DNA of 64,000 nt from contig CAXBIQ010000010.1 of NCBI GenBank assembly GCA_963975935.1, forward strand, positions 50,913-114,912, read 5' to 3'. Each line of letters begins with the position of its first letter. Position 1 is the first letter of the stretch. The notes below the pieces were generated by a model. That model made no database searches, was not told where the DNA came from, and was given only the letters and a program-made list of their open reading frames with translations. A program made the translations under genes and the position numbers. This document shows positions 42,149 to 51,471 of this stretch, one piece after another. The DNA is from Planktosalinus sp963975935. Lineage in GTDB: Bacteria; Bacteroidota; Bacteroidia; Flavobacteriales; Flavobacteriaceae.

Positions 42149-44359
42149 TTATTGATTTTCAGTGTTGGTTACTTCTTGTTCTTCTCCTCCTGAGGTTTTG
42201 ATATCAGTACCCAGTCGTTGCAGGTATGCAATCATAGCTACCACCTCGCGGTTACGCATTTCCGTAAATTCAAGACCGTTTTGACGGGCATATTCCTTCT
42301 CTGCTTCATATACTTTTACAAATTCAGGATCAGCATACAGACGTTCTTCAATTCCGGCTCCCTGTTCCGTCATCCATTCCTGTGCACGGGCAATGTCTTC
42401 TTCACTGTATGGGGTACCCAATTGAACCATCACTTCCATTTTTCGTTCTGTTTTGGACTTATCGAGCTCGCTGTTTATTAACCATTTGTAACTCGGCATA
42501 ATCGAGCCGGGCGACGTACTTTGCGGGTCATAAAAGTGGTTGAAATGCCAATTGTCTGAATATTTTCCGCCTACGCGTAAGAGGTCAGGGCCCGTGCGCT
42601 TACTTCCCCATAAGAATGGGTGATCGTAAACAAACTCACCGGCTTTTGCATATTCTCCATAGCGTTCTGTTTCACTTCTGAAAGGACGCACCATTTGTGA
42701 ATGACATCCCACACAACCTTCCCTGATGTAAAGGTCACGACCTTCCAGTTCAAGCGGTGTATAGGGATGTACACTGGTGATGGTGGGGATGTTTGATTTG
42801 ACCACCAGCGTGGGTACAATCTGCACGATTCCCCCTATCAGAATAGCAACGGTTGCAAGCAGGGTCAACTGAACCGGTCTTCTTTCCAGCCAGGAGTGAT
42901 ATCCTTCTCCCTTGACACGGTTTTTGGTAACGCGTTCCAGAGCAGCTGCTTCTGCAAGTTCGTCAGTAACAGGTGTTCCCTGTCTTACGGTTTTAAAGAT
43001 GTTATAAAGCATGATAAACATTCCGAGAATATACATACTTCCCCCAATGGCTCTCATCCAGTACATCGGCATGATTTCCACCACGGTTTCCATAAAGTTT
43101 CCATATACCAGGGTTCCGTCAGGATTGAATTGCTTCCACATGGATGCCTGCACAAAACCGGCGACATACATCGGTAACGTATAGATGATAATTCCCAGCG
43201 TGCCTATCCAGAAATGGAAGTTGGCAAGACCCACAGAAAATAATTTTGTTTTGAATATTTTGGGCAATAACCAATAGATCATACCAAAGGTAAGAAAGCC
43301 ATTCCACGCAAGTGCTCCCACGTGAACGTGAGCGATAATCCAGTCAGTAAAGTGGGCAATGGCGTTTACGTTTTTCAGGGAGAGCATAGGCCCTTCAAAA
43401 GTAGCCATACCATAACCGGTAATGGCCACTACCATAAACTTCAGCGTGGGATCTGTACGCACTTTATCCCAGGCACCGCGCAAGGTGAGCAATCCGTTGA
43501 TCATCCCTCCCCAGGAAGGCATAATAAGCATGACCGAAAAGGCAACCCCAAGGCTTTGTGCCCATGCGGGCAGGGAGGTATACAACAAGTGGTGCGGACC
43601 GGCCCAGATATAAATAAAAATGAGCGACCAGAAGTGGATAATGGACAGGCGATATGAATACACCGGCCTGTTTGCCATTTTGGGAACATAATAATACATC
43701 AGCCCCAGAAAGGGTGTGGTGAGGAAGAATGCAACAGCATTGTGACCATACCACCATTGTACCAGTGCATCCTGAACCCCGGCATAGACCGAGTAGCTTT
43801 TTAAAGCGTCTACAGGAATCACCAAACTGTTAAAAATATGAAGTACGGCGACCGTGACAAATGTGGCGAGGTAAAACCAGATGGCCACATAGAGGTGACG
43901 CTGTCTGCGGCGTAAAATAGTGCCAATCATATTAATACCAAAGGCAACCCAAACAACTGCAATAGCAATGTCAATGGGCCATTCAAGTTCGGCATACTCC
44001 TTTGAAGAGGTAATGCCTAAAGGGAGTGTAATGGCAGCAGCCACGATGATAAACTGCCAGCCCCAAAAGTTGATTTTACTCAACCAGTCACTGTACATAC
44101 GTGCTTTGAGGAGACGTTGCAGGGAGTAATAGATTCCCGCAAACATGGCATTCCCCACAAAAGCAAAGATAACCGCATTGGTATGCAACGGACGCAATCG
44201 TCCGTAACTCAGCCACGAGATCCCGTCTGTGATATTGGGGAATAAAAACATTGTTGCAAGCAACAGCCCGACAGACATCCCGATCGTGCCCCAAAAGAGT
44301 GTTGCATAAATAAACTTCTTTACGATTTTGTTATCGTAATAAAATTGCTGAACTTCCAT
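42149..44359 (-). CDS. ccoNO: Fused cbb3 oxidase subunits I and II
   Basis: A 736-residue fusion. Residues 1-470 are CcoN: 12 helices with ligands in RPLHTNAVIFAFVGN, WWYGHNAVAFFLT, GPHHLLYTSLPAW and HVHVGALAWNGF. From about 500 it is CcoO: an anchor helix, then haem site C549-V-G-C552-H553-S-Q and a Met in GSIMPSY. It reduces O2 with high affinity and pumps protons. Such fusion is usual in Bacteroidota. Confidence 0.96.
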   Translation of the reverse strand: MEVQQFYYDNKIVKKFIYATLFWGTIGMSVGLLLATMFLFPNITDGISWLSYGRLRPLHTNAVIFAFVGNAMFAGIYYSLQRLLKARMYSDWLSKINFWGWQFIIVAAAITLPLGITSSKEYAELEWPIDIAIAVVWVAFGINMIGTILRRRQRHLYVAIWFYLATFVTVAVLHIFNSLVIPVDALKSYSVYAGVQDALVQWWYGHNAVAFFLTTPFLGLMYYYVPKMANRPVYSYRLSIIHFWSLIFIYIWAGPHHLLYTSLPAWAQSLGVAFSVMLIMPSWGGMINGLLTLRGAWDKVRTDPTLKFMVVAITGYGMATFEGPMLSLKNVNAIAHFTDWIIAHVHVGALAWNGFLTFGMIYWLLPKIFKTKLFSVGLANFHFWIGTLGIIIYTLPMYVAGFVQASMWKQFNPDGTLVYGNFMETVVEIMPMYWMRAIGGSMYILGMFIMLYNIFKTVRQGTPVTDELAEAAALERVTKNRVKGEGYHSWLERRPVQLTLLATVAILIGGIVQIVPTLVVKSNIPTITSVHPYTPLELEGRDLYIREGCVGCHSQMVRPFRSETERYGEYAKAGEFVYDHPFLWGSKRTGPDLLRVGGKYSDNWHFNHFYDPQSTSPGSIMPSYKWLINSELDKSKTERKMEVMVQLGTPYSEEDIARAQEWMTEQGAGIEERLYADPEFVKVYEAEKEYARQNGLEFTEMRNREVVAMIAYLQRLGTDIKTSGGEEQEVTNTENQ

Positions 44360-44361
44360 AG

Positions 44362-44586
44362 TTAGTGTTCTGATTTATTAATGGTTGATGTATTTGAAGA
44401 GGGTATTTTTTCTGATTTTTTATTTTTTGAAGACTCTTTTTTGACAATTTCATCATCAAAAAGCATGCGAACAGAGGGTGTATAGGTGTCATCATATTGT
44501 CCCTTTCTGAGACTGATGATGAATATTATAAAAAAGACAATAGCTACTAGTGTACTGATTATCAGTGTTAAATAAATAACGCCCAT
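44362..44586 (-). CDS. ccoS: CcoS cbb3 maturation protein
   Basis: A 74-residue protein with one N-terminal helix (about 3-24) and the family continuation LRKGQYDDTYTPSVRMLFDDE. CcoS is needed for haem insertion into CcoN. It is the first gene of the operon; the copper ATPase gene ccoI, which commonly precedes it, is not present here. Confidence 0.9.
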   Translation of the reverse strand: MGVIYLTLIISTLVAIVFFIIFIISLRKGQYDDTYTPSVRMLFDDEIVKKESSKNKKSEKIPSSNTSTINKSEH

Positions 44587-44603
44587 GGTTTTCTGTTTGA
44601 TTT

Positions 44604-44648
44604 CAAAAGTACAGGGTCTTCGTTTTTCAAAATATGACTTTGGTCATA
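44604..44648 (-). promoter_or_regulatory. cco operon promoter with Crp/Fnr-type operator
   Basis: On the minus strand the operator TATGACCAAAGTCATA (44633-44648) is base-for-base the hemN operator, followed by the exact -7 box TACTTTTG (44604-44611). The centre-to-centre distance is 33 bp. The leader to the ccoS start is about 14 bases. Confidence 0.82.
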
Positions 44649-44781
44649 CTTTGTATTTTTAAGATAAAATGCTTAAAGCAATTGCCTGTGCTGAAAAAGT
44701 GTAATTGAAACAAATTCATTTTGCATTTCAGGTATATATAATTTTAGTGCAGGGAAATAAGATTTTAAAGTGACAACTTAG

Positions 44782-44789
44782 TACCTTTG
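44782..44789 (+). promoter_or_regulatory. -7 box of the GT2 glycosyltransferase gene
   Basis: TACCTTTG is an exact TAnnTTTG match ending 5 bases before the TTG start at 44795, which implies a leaderless or nearly leaderless message. Confidence 0.55.
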
Positions 44790-44794
44790 CGTTA

Positions 44795-45790
44795 TTGAAA
44801 ACCGCTGTTGTCATACTTAACTGGAATGGTATAAAACTGCTGGAAGAATTTCTTCCCGGTGTGGTCACTCATTCTTTACCCATTGCGGAAGTTTTTGTAA
44901 TTGACAATGCTTCAACTGACGGCTCTGTTTCCTTCATCCAACAAAATTTCCCGCAGGTGAAAGTCATTCAGAACAATTCTAATGGCGGTTATGCAAAAGG
45001 GTATAATGAAGGCTTAAAACATATCAAAGCAGACCTGTATGTATGCCTCAACTCAGATGTTGAAGTCACTCAGAACTGGCTGCCCCCGATTATTGCCCAA
45101 TTTGAAAAAACACCCCAACTGGCCGTGGCGCAGCCCAAGATCCGGGATTACCGAAACAGGAAGTATTTTGAATATGCCGGCGCTGCCGGTGGGTTTATTG
45201 ACCGCTATGGGTATCCTTTTTGCCGGGGCCGCATATTCAATTCCCTTGAAAAAGATACCGGTCAGTATGACGGCATTGCAAAAATTTTCTGGGCAAGCGG
45301 TGCCTGCCTTTTTGTGAGAAGTAAAGCTTTTTGGAAAGCCGGTGGTTTTGATGAAGACTATTTTGCACACCAGGAAGAAATTGACCTCTGCTGGCGTTTG
45401 TACAATATGGATTATAAAGCTGTTTGTGTAGGTACTTCTGTAGTGTACCATCTGGGCGGCGGTACCCTTAAAAATACCAGCCCGAGAAAAACCTTTCTTA
45501 ATTTCAGGAACTCGTTGTTCAACCTTTTAAAAAACACACCGCCTCCCAAAAGATTTCAAATTATTTTCACACGGTTGATACTTGATGCCATAGCAGGTAT
45601 TCAGTTTTTACTTACATTTAAATTTTTACATTTTATTGCCATATTACGGGCTCATTTTTCCTTTTATGCCCTCTTCTCCAAAATCTTCAATAAGCGCAAA
45701 CATTTAATAAAAAAATCACATTATTACCGCTGTAAATCTATTGTTTTTTTGTATTTTGTGAGAAATGTAAAAAAATTTAACAAGGTCTGA
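44795..45790 (+). CDS. GT2-family glycosyltransferase
   Basis: A 331-residue inverting glycosyltransferase: N-terminal nucleotide-sugar fold (KTAVVILNWNG, IDNASTDGS), DxD-type metal motif in LNSDVE, acceptor motif ASGACLFVR...GGFDEDYFAHQEEIDLCWR, and C-terminal helices near the membrane. It resembles rhamnosyl-type transferases for polysaccharide or glycolipid synthesis. The start is TTG: a stop codon lies 24 bases upstream in frame with no ATG between, and the next ATG would remove the conserved first strand. Confidence 0.88.
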   Translation: MKTAVVILNWNGIKLLEEFLPGVVTHSLPIAEVFVIDNASTDGSVSFIQQNFPQVKVIQNNSNGGYAKGYNEGLKHIKADLYVCLNSDVEVTQNWLPPIIAQFEKTPQLAVAQPKIRDYRNRKYFEYAGAAGGFIDRYGYPFCRGRIFNSLEKDTGQYDGIAKIFWASGACLFVRSKAFWKAGGFDEDYFAHQEEIDLCWRLYNMDYKAVCVGTSVVYHLGGGTLKNTSPRKTFLNFRNSLFNLLKNTPPPKRFQIIFTRLILDAIAGIQFLLTFKFLHFIAILRAHFSFYALFSKIFNKRKHLIKKSHYYRCKSIVFLYFVRNVKKFNKV

Positions 45791-45842
45791 AACAATATTT
45801 TTAAATATTTGTTAACTTTTTTAGAAATGGCATATAAATTGA

Positions 45843-45850
45843 TAATTTTG
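45843..45850 (+). promoter_or_regulatory. -7 box of the OmpA-like gene
   Basis: TAATTTTG, an exact TAnnTTTG match, lies 33 bases before the ATG at 45884. Confidence 0.5.
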
Positions 45851-45883
45851 ATTCCAATTAACTCTTAAAATAAACCAATAACT

Positions 45884-46744
45884 ATGAAAAAATTAATTTT
45901 ATTTGGCGGTGCCATCGCACTACTCTTCTCTTCCTGTGTTTCACAAAAAAAATATACAGAGCTTGAAGAACAACACAAAAACACACAGGATTTACTCAAC
46001 AGTGCCACTGTAAAACTAAACAGCTGTCTTGAGGAACGTGCATCGCTGCAATCAAAAGCAAATTCACTTGAAAGCCAGGTGGCTTCTTTGAATGCTACAA
46101 ACAAAGACCTGATAAGAAGCATTGGCGACTTTACTGACCTCACCAAAAAAGGAGCTGAAAACCTTGAACGATCCCTGGAAAGTCTTAAAGAAAAAGACCT
46201 GACCATTCGCAAACTAAACGATGCCGTTACCCGCAGGGACTCTGTTAACCTCGCGCTTGTACAAAGCTTAAAAGGTGCCATCGGAAACCTTGATGATACT
46301 GACATTGAAATTAGCGTTGAAAAAGGTGTGGTGTATGTTAATATTTCAGATAAATTATTGTTCTCTAGCGGTAGCTATAATATTACCAGCAGAGCCAGAG
46401 AGGTCCTTGGTAAAGTAGCGACGGTGGTAAAGAGCAAACCAGATTTTGAATTCCTTGTTGAAGGACATACAGATGATGTGCCCATCAGCAGACCGGGTAT
46501 TAAGGATAACTGGGACTTAAGTGTATTAAGGGCTACTGCGGTTGTTAGAATGCTTCAAAAAGACTTCGGTGTAGACCCAGCGAGAATGACTGCCGGTGGT
46601 AGAGGAGAGTATATTCCTGTTGCCAGCAACTCTGATGCTGAGGGAAGATCCAGAAACAGAAGAACCCGTATTGTGGTACTTCCAAAATTGGATCAGTTCT
46701 ATACAATGATAGAAGAAGGTCTTAAAGACCCGGATATCAACTAA
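45884..46744 (+). CDS. OmpA-family lipoprotein
   Basis: A 286-residue lipoprotein (lipobox C18): a coiled-coil region (about 25-115, heptad-rich with Leu), then an OmpA/MotB peptidoglycan-binding domain (about 150-270) with the motif LLFSSGSYNI, VEGHTDDVPI and the Asp/Arg pair in NWDLSVLRA...SRNRRTRIVV. It anchors the outer membrane to the wall. A strong terminator follows. Confidence 0.93.
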   Translation: MKKLILFGGAIALLFSSCVSQKKYTELEEQHKNTQDLLNSATVKLNSCLEERASLQSKANSLESQVASLNATNKDLIRSIGDFTDLTKKGAENLERSLESLKEKDLTIRKLNDAVTRRDSVNLALVQSLKGAIGNLDDTDIEISVEKGVVYVNISDKLLFSSGSYNITSRAREVLGKVATVVKSKPDFEFLVEGHTDDVPISRPGIKDNWDLSVLRATAVVRMLQKDFGVDPARMTAGGRGEYIPVASNSDAEGRSRNRRTRIVVLPKLDQFYTMIEEGLKDPDIN

Positions 46745-46765
46745 TTTTCGTTTAGATAAGAAATT

Positions 46766-46794
46766 AAAATGCCCCGTTTCCGGGGCATTTTTTA
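46766..46794 (+). terminator. Bidirectional terminator
   Basis: The 11-bp perfect stem AAAATGCCCCG / CGGGGCATTTT around loop TTTC is followed by a T-run; the A-run on the other side lets it serve the convergent tsaC-type gene too. Confidence 0.9.
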
Positions 46795-47409
46795 TATCAC
46801 CAAACTTCCTTTTCCTTCCCGTATTAAAATGGGCTCCCCTGAAGTAAGGTCAATGACAGTGGAAGGCACATTGTCACCATAGCCTCCATCTATGACAAGG
46901 TCTACCAGGTTTCCCCATTTTTCATAAATCAGTTCAGGGTCTGTGGTGTATTCTATCACCTCATCCTCATCCCTGATGGATGTTGAGACAATGGGATTGC
47001 CCAGCGCACTGACAATGGCTTTCACTATTTTGTTATCAGGCACGCGGATACCCACCGTCTTCTTCTTTTTGAATACCGATGGTAAATTGTTATTTCCTTC
47101 AAGGATAAAAGTATAGGGTCCCGGCAAGGCACGTTTCAGCATTTTGAAAGTAGAAGTATCAATTTGCCTCACATAATCAGACAAATTACTCAGGCTTTCA
47201 CAAACAAAGGAAAAATTTGCTTTTTCCAGTTTCACACCCCTCAATTGGGCCACACGCTCAAGGGCACGGTTGTTTGTAATATCACATCCCAGGCCGTAAA
47301 CTGTGTCTGTAGGATAAATAATCACACCTCCGTCACGCAACACTTTCACCACTTCCGCAATGTGCTTCTCGTTTGGATTCTCCTCATAGATTCTGATAAA
47401 TTTTGCCAT
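46792..47409 (-). CDS. L-threonylcarbamoyladenylate synthase, Sua5/YciO/YrdC family
   Basis: A 205-residue YrdC-domain protein with KVLRDGGVIIYPTDTVYGLGCD near the start and KRALPGPYTFILEG centrally. It makes threonylcarbamoyl-AMP from Thr, bicarbonate and ATP for the t6A modification of tRNA. It is the short form without the Sua5 C-terminal domain, and could be a YciO paralogue instead. The stop lies in the terminator T-run. Confidence 0.85.
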   Translation of the reverse strand: MAKFIRIYEENPNEKHIAEVVKVLRDGGVIIYPTDTVYGLGCDITNNRALERVAQLRGVKLEKANFSFVCESLSNLSDYVRQIDTSTFKMLKRALPGPYTFILEGNNNLPSVFKKKKTVGIRVPDNKIVKAIVSALGNPIVSTSIRDEDEVIEYTTDPELIYEKWGNLVDLVIDGGYGDNVPSTVIDLTSGEPILIREGKGSLVI

Positions 47410-47477
47410 AAACCACTATTTTTAATACTTTTAAAACATAAAAGTACGCACTTTGCGTTTGTAAGAAAAGCATTCTC

Positions 47478-48383
47478 ATGAAAAAATACCTTTTGCCCCG
47501 GGTTTTAACAGCCTTTACCCTGATATTCTTTTTTATTTCCTGTAGCTCAGATGACAGCTCACAGGAAAACATCCAGGATGACCCCACTGATGATCCCGTT
47601 ACGGAACTGGAAGCTGAAGAACGTTTTGATGTTTCATACGGACCCAATGACAAACAAAACTATGATATCTACCTTCCGGCCGGTCGCACAGATGAAACCA
47701 CTAAAGTATTGGTACTCATTCACGGCGGCGGATGGACCTCCGGTGACAAAGATGATATGACCGAATTTGTATCCCTGATTCAGGATAGTTACCCTAACTA
47801 CGCCATCGTCAATACCAATTATGTCCTTGCCGAAATAGGAACCCCCGCCTTTCCAAACCAGTTTCTGGACATCCAAAGTGTGGTTAATAAAGTTACCGCT
47901 GAAAAAGAGGACCTCCAGATCAAACCGGAATTCGGCTTTATAGGTGTAAGTGCCGGGGCGCATCTGGCATTGATGTATGATTATGTTTATGATACAGAAG
48001 ATCAGGTAAAATTTGTTACCAATATTGTGGGCCCAACAGATTTCACAGATCCTTTTTATGCAGATGACCCTAGCTTTGCGTTGGCTTTATCAATACTTGT
48101 GGATGCAAGTGCTTATCCTGCCGGGAGCAACCTCTCTGAAGCAGTAAGCCCCGTGTATCAGGTGTCTGCAAGCAGTTCCCCCACCCTGCTCTTTTACGGC
48201 GATCAGGACCCGATAGTACCGTTAAGCAACGGAACAAGCTTATCCCAGGCGCTTGATGCAGCAGCTATTGAAAATATATTTACCATATATGAGGGAGGTC
48301 ACGGTGATGACTGGAGTTTGGATGACCGCGAAGACCTGCAGTTGAAATTAACTACTTATATTGAGACCTATCTGCCCTTATAA
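47478..48383 (+). CDS. Alpha/beta-hydrolase lipoprotein (esterase-like)
   Basis: A 301-residue lipoprotein (lipobox C22) with an alpha/beta-hydrolase fold: oxyanion HGGGWTSGDKDD, nucleophile elbow G-V-S-A-G, acid in YGDQDPIVP and catalytic His in GGHGDDW. This layout fits the BD-FAE/esterase-lipase families acting on acetylated or feruloylated sugars or short esters; the substrate is unknown. It is outer-membrane or periplasmic. Confidence 0.88.
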   Translation: MKKYLLPRVLTAFTLIFFFISCSSDDSSQENIQDDPTDDPVTELEAEERFDVSYGPNDKQNYDIYLPAGRTDETTKVLVLIHGGGWTSGDKDDMTEFVSLIQDSYPNYAIVNTNYVLAEIGTPAFPNQFLDIQSVVNKVTAEKEDLQIKPEFGFIGVSAGAHLALMYDYVYDTEDQVKFVTNIVGPTDFTDPFYADDPSFALALSILVDASAYPAGSNLSEAVSPVYQVSASSSPTLLFYGDQDPIVPLSNGTSLSQALDAAAIENIFTIYEGGHGDDWSLDDREDLQLKLTTYIETYLPL

Positions 48384-48384
48384 G

Positions 48385-49014
48385 CTATGATGTGTTATCG
48401 GATTTAAAGGAAGACGCTTTTTGGTTGATAAAACTTATAGCCGTACCAAAAGAAGCAATTCCGCAGACAATTAAAATAAAGGCAATGAATTTGCCGATAT
48501 GGGTAACCGGGTAATAATCACCATAACCCACTGTGGTAATGGTAACAAAACTCCACCACAATGCATCTTCGGCCGTGGCTATATTACCCACATCTTTTTC
48601 AAAATACAACACCGCAGTGGTTGTTAATACCAGCGTAGTAAAAGCAGTGAAGACCACAAAGCCATAAAGGGAATCGGCTTTATTCTTTTTGATAAATTCA
48701 AAGAGGAATTTTATGGATTTAATAATACGGAATATGCGGAAAACACGGAAAATCCTGATATACCTGAATTCATAAATCACCGGTATGGAGGAAAGCAGGT
48801 CCAGCCAGCCGATGGTATAAAAATACCGCCACTTGTTTTCTGCCCTGAATAACTGGTTTAAAAAGTCATATACAAAAACAATGCACAGCAAAAAATCAAA
48901 ATAGGTAATCAAACGGTAGACTTCAGACTCAGGCGACATAAAAAACGTGGCTGAAAGCAACAGAACACTGAAAACAGACAGCATCATGATCACGATATTT
49001 TGAACTGACATCAT
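48385..49014 (-). CDS. Voltage-gated-type potassium channel
   Basis: A 209-residue protein with six helices: S1-S3, an S4 with regularly spaced Arg (RYIRIFRVFRIFRIIKSIKF), S5, the K+ selectivity filter T-V-G-Y-G-D and S6. It has no long cytoplasmic domain. It starts 3 bases after the helicase gene stop and may be co-transcribed with it, although the jobs are unrelated. Confidence 0.93.
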   Translation of the reverse strand: MMSVQNIVIMMLSVFSVLLLSATFFMSPESEVYRLITYFDFLLCIVFVYDFLNQLFRAENKWRYFYTIGWLDLLSSIPVIYEFRYIRIFRVFRIFRIIKSIKFLFEFIKKNKADSLYGFVVFTAFTTLVLTTTAVLYFEKDVGNIATAEDALWWSFVTITTVGYGDYYPVTHIGKFIAFILIVCGIASFGTAISFINQKASSFKSDNTS

Positions 49015-49017
49015 AGG

Positions 49018-51369
49018 CTATGTATCCAATACATTTAATTTCGCAAATCGAAGGAGCAACTTCTTCACGCCCCCGTTTTCAAAATTTATCTCAGCTTTTT
49101 TATCGGCTCCCACACCTTCGAGTTTGAGTACCTTGCCTTTCCCAAACCGGATGTGTTCCACCACAGCACCCACGTCCAGATGCAGGATATCCTGAGTACT
49201 CGAAGTTTCGGTTTTTGCTACCGGTTTTAAACGGCGCAGTTTTTTTAACTGTTCTTCAGACGGCCCCCGCGGCGGGGTTCCGTTCGTGGGCTTGCGGAGC
49301 CGCAGTTTGCTGTGATCGACTTCATCAAAAATATCAGCATCAATCAGGGGTTTGTAGCGGTCACTGGTTTTGGGGGTTAAGTACTCCAGGTAGTCTTCGT
49401 CAATTTCTTCTATAAACCTGCTGGGCTCTGAATCAATCAACTTGCCCCAGCGGTAACGGGTTTGTGCATAGGTGAGGTAGGCCTGCTTTTCAGCACGGGT
49501 AAGCGCCACATAAAACAAGCGTCGTTCTTCTTCAAGCTCGGCTCGGGTGTTCATGCTCATACCACTGGGAAAGAGGTCTTCTTCCAGCCCAACAATATAA
49601 ACATAAGGGAATTCCAGGCCTTTTGCCAGGTGAATCGTCATCAAAGCCACACGGTCTTCATCACCTTTATCGTTGTCCAGATCTGTTGCCAGGGCTACGT
49701 CTTCAAGGAATTCAGCCAAAGAGCCGGAGGTATCTGCGAGTTCTTTTTGCTCCTCGACAAAGTCACGCAAACCGTTCAGCAATTCCTCAATGTTTTCAAT
49801 GCGGGCTATCCCTTCCGGGGTACCGTCTTTTTTAAACTCCTGAACCAGTCCTGTTTTTTTGATCACGTGCTCAGCAATTTCAAAAGCATTGTAAGTTTCA
49901 TTCAACACCTGAAAGCTTTGGATCATCGTTACAAAATCCTGTAACTTGTTCTTTGTTCCACTGTTAATTTTAAGGTCTATCTTGTCCAGATGCTCCATCA
50001 CTTCAAAAAGGGAACGGTTGTAATGATTGGAAGCTACCACAAGTTTGTCTATGGTGGTTCCTCCAATTCCACGTGCAGGGTAATTGATGACCCGCTTCAG
50101 GGCTTCTTCATCTTTCGGATTTAAAACCAGTCGCAAATAAGACAGCACATCCTTGATTTCTTTACGCTGATAAAAACTCAGTCCGCCATAAATACGGTAT
50201 GGAATATCTTTTTTGCGAAGGGCGTCTTCCATTGCCCGTGACTGGGCATTGGTACGATACAGTATGGCAAAATCACCATTGCGCAGCTGATGGTTCATTT
50301 GGTTCTCAAAAATGGAACTCGCCACAAAACGACCTTCATCACCATCGGTCATTGACATATTGACCTTGATTTTATTTCCGGAGTCGTTGTGCGTCCAGAC
50401 TACCTTGTCGAGTTTGGTCTTGTTTTTATCGATAACGGAATTGGCTGCCTCCACAATGTTTTTGGTAGAGCGGTAATTTTGCTCCAGGCGAAAAACCTTC
50501 ACATCGTCATAATCCCGCTGAAAATTGAGGATGTTGTTGATATTGGCACCCCGGAACGCATAGATACTCTGAGCATCATCACCCACCACACAGATGTTCT
50601 GAAAACGGTCTGAAAGTGCTTTTACAATTAGGTATTGACTGTGATTTGTATCCTGATACTCATCCACCAGGATATAACGGAAGCGGTTTTGGTATTTTGA
50701 AAGTACTTCCGGAAAACGGGTCAGCAGTTCGTTGGTCTTCAGCAACAGATCATCAAAGTCCATCGCACCGGCTTTAAAACATTTCTCAACATACGCTTTA
50801 TAAATATCGCCCATACGGGGTATTTTGGCCATAGCATCAGCTTCCATAAGCTCCGGATTGTTGAAATAGGCTTTTACGGTAATCAGGCTGTTCTTATAAG
50901 ACGAAATGCGGGAATACACCTGTTTGTACTTATAGATATCCTTATCGAGGTTCATCTCTTTAATTACTGCCCTGATAACACTCTGAGAGTCCTGGGTGTC
51001 ATAAATTGTAAAATTGGAAGGATATCCCAAACGAGGAGCTTCAGCCCTGAGGATTTTCGCAAAAACGGAGTGAAACGTACCCATCCAAAGGTTTTTGGCT
51101 TCCCCGGCGCCCACGATTTGTGAGATCCGCTTTTTCATTTCCCGGGCAGCCTTGTTGGTAAAGGTAAGAGCCAGAATCTGAAAAGCATCCACTCCCTGCT
51201 CCATCAAATAGGCAATGCGATAAGTCAACACACGGGTCTTTCCTGAACCGGCACCGGCAATGACAATCATGGCACCATCCTTCTGTAATACGGGGGCACG
51301 TTGGGCCTCGTTTAACTGTTCTAAATATTCCTGCAAAGCAATTGGTTTTAAAGCTGTGAAAATAACCAT
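49018..51369 (-). CDS. UvrD/PcrA-type DNA helicase
   Basis: A 783-residue superfamily 1A helicase: Walker A AGAGSGKTR, motif Ia LALTFTNKAAREMK, DEYQDTN, GDDAQSIYAFRGA, FRLEQNYRST, MTIHLAKGLEFPYVYIVG and VALTRAEKQAYLTYA. It unwinds DNA 3'-5' in excision and mismatch repair and clears recombinase filaments. The C-terminal Tudor-like tail (FGKGKVLKLEGVGADKKAEINF) matches PcrA/UvrD. The ATG at 51369 is used; a TTG 11 codons later is possible. Confidence 0.94.
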   Translation of the reverse strand: MVIFTALKPIALQEYLEQLNEAQRAPVLQKDGAMIVIAGAGSGKTRVLTYRIAYLMEQGVDAFQILALTFTNKAAREMKKRISQIVGAGEAKNLWMGTFHSVFAKILRAEAPRLGYPSNFTIYDTQDSQSVIRAVIKEMNLDKDIYKYKQVYSRISSYKNSLITVKAYFNNPELMEADAMAKIPRMGDIYKAYVEKCFKAGAMDFDDLLLKTNELLTRFPEVLSKYQNRFRYILVDEYQDTNHSQYLIVKALSDRFQNICVVGDDAQSIYAFRGANINNILNFQRDYDDVKVFRLEQNYRSTKNIVEAANSVIDKNKTKLDKVVWTHNDSGNKIKVNMSMTDGDEGRFVASSIFENQMNHQLRNGDFAILYRTNAQSRAMEDALRKKDIPYRIYGGLSFYQRKEIKDVLSYLRLVLNPKDEEALKRVINYPARGIGGTTIDKLVVASNHYNRSLFEVMEHLDKIDLKINSGTKNKLQDFVTMIQSFQVLNETYNAFEIAEHVIKKTGLVQEFKKDGTPEGIARIENIEELLNGLRDFVEEQKELADTSGSLAEFLEDVALATDLDNDKGDEDRVALMTIHLAKGLEFPYVYIVGLEEDLFPSGMSMNTRAELEEERRLFYVALTRAEKQAYLTYAQTRYRWGKLIDSEPSRFIEEIDEDYLEYLTPKTSDRYKPLIDADIFDEVDHSKLRLRKPTNGTPPRGPSEEQLKKLRRLKPVAKTETSSTQDILHLDVGAVVEHIRFGKGKVLKLEGVGADKKAEINFENGGVKKLLLRFAKLNVLDT

Positions 51370-51471
51370 TCAGGGGGTAATAAACACATGTATTTTTCAT
51401 AATTTACTAACAAAGTTTCCGGTTATTGAAATTTTAAATACCTTTAGATTTCATTTTAACTTTCTTATAAT

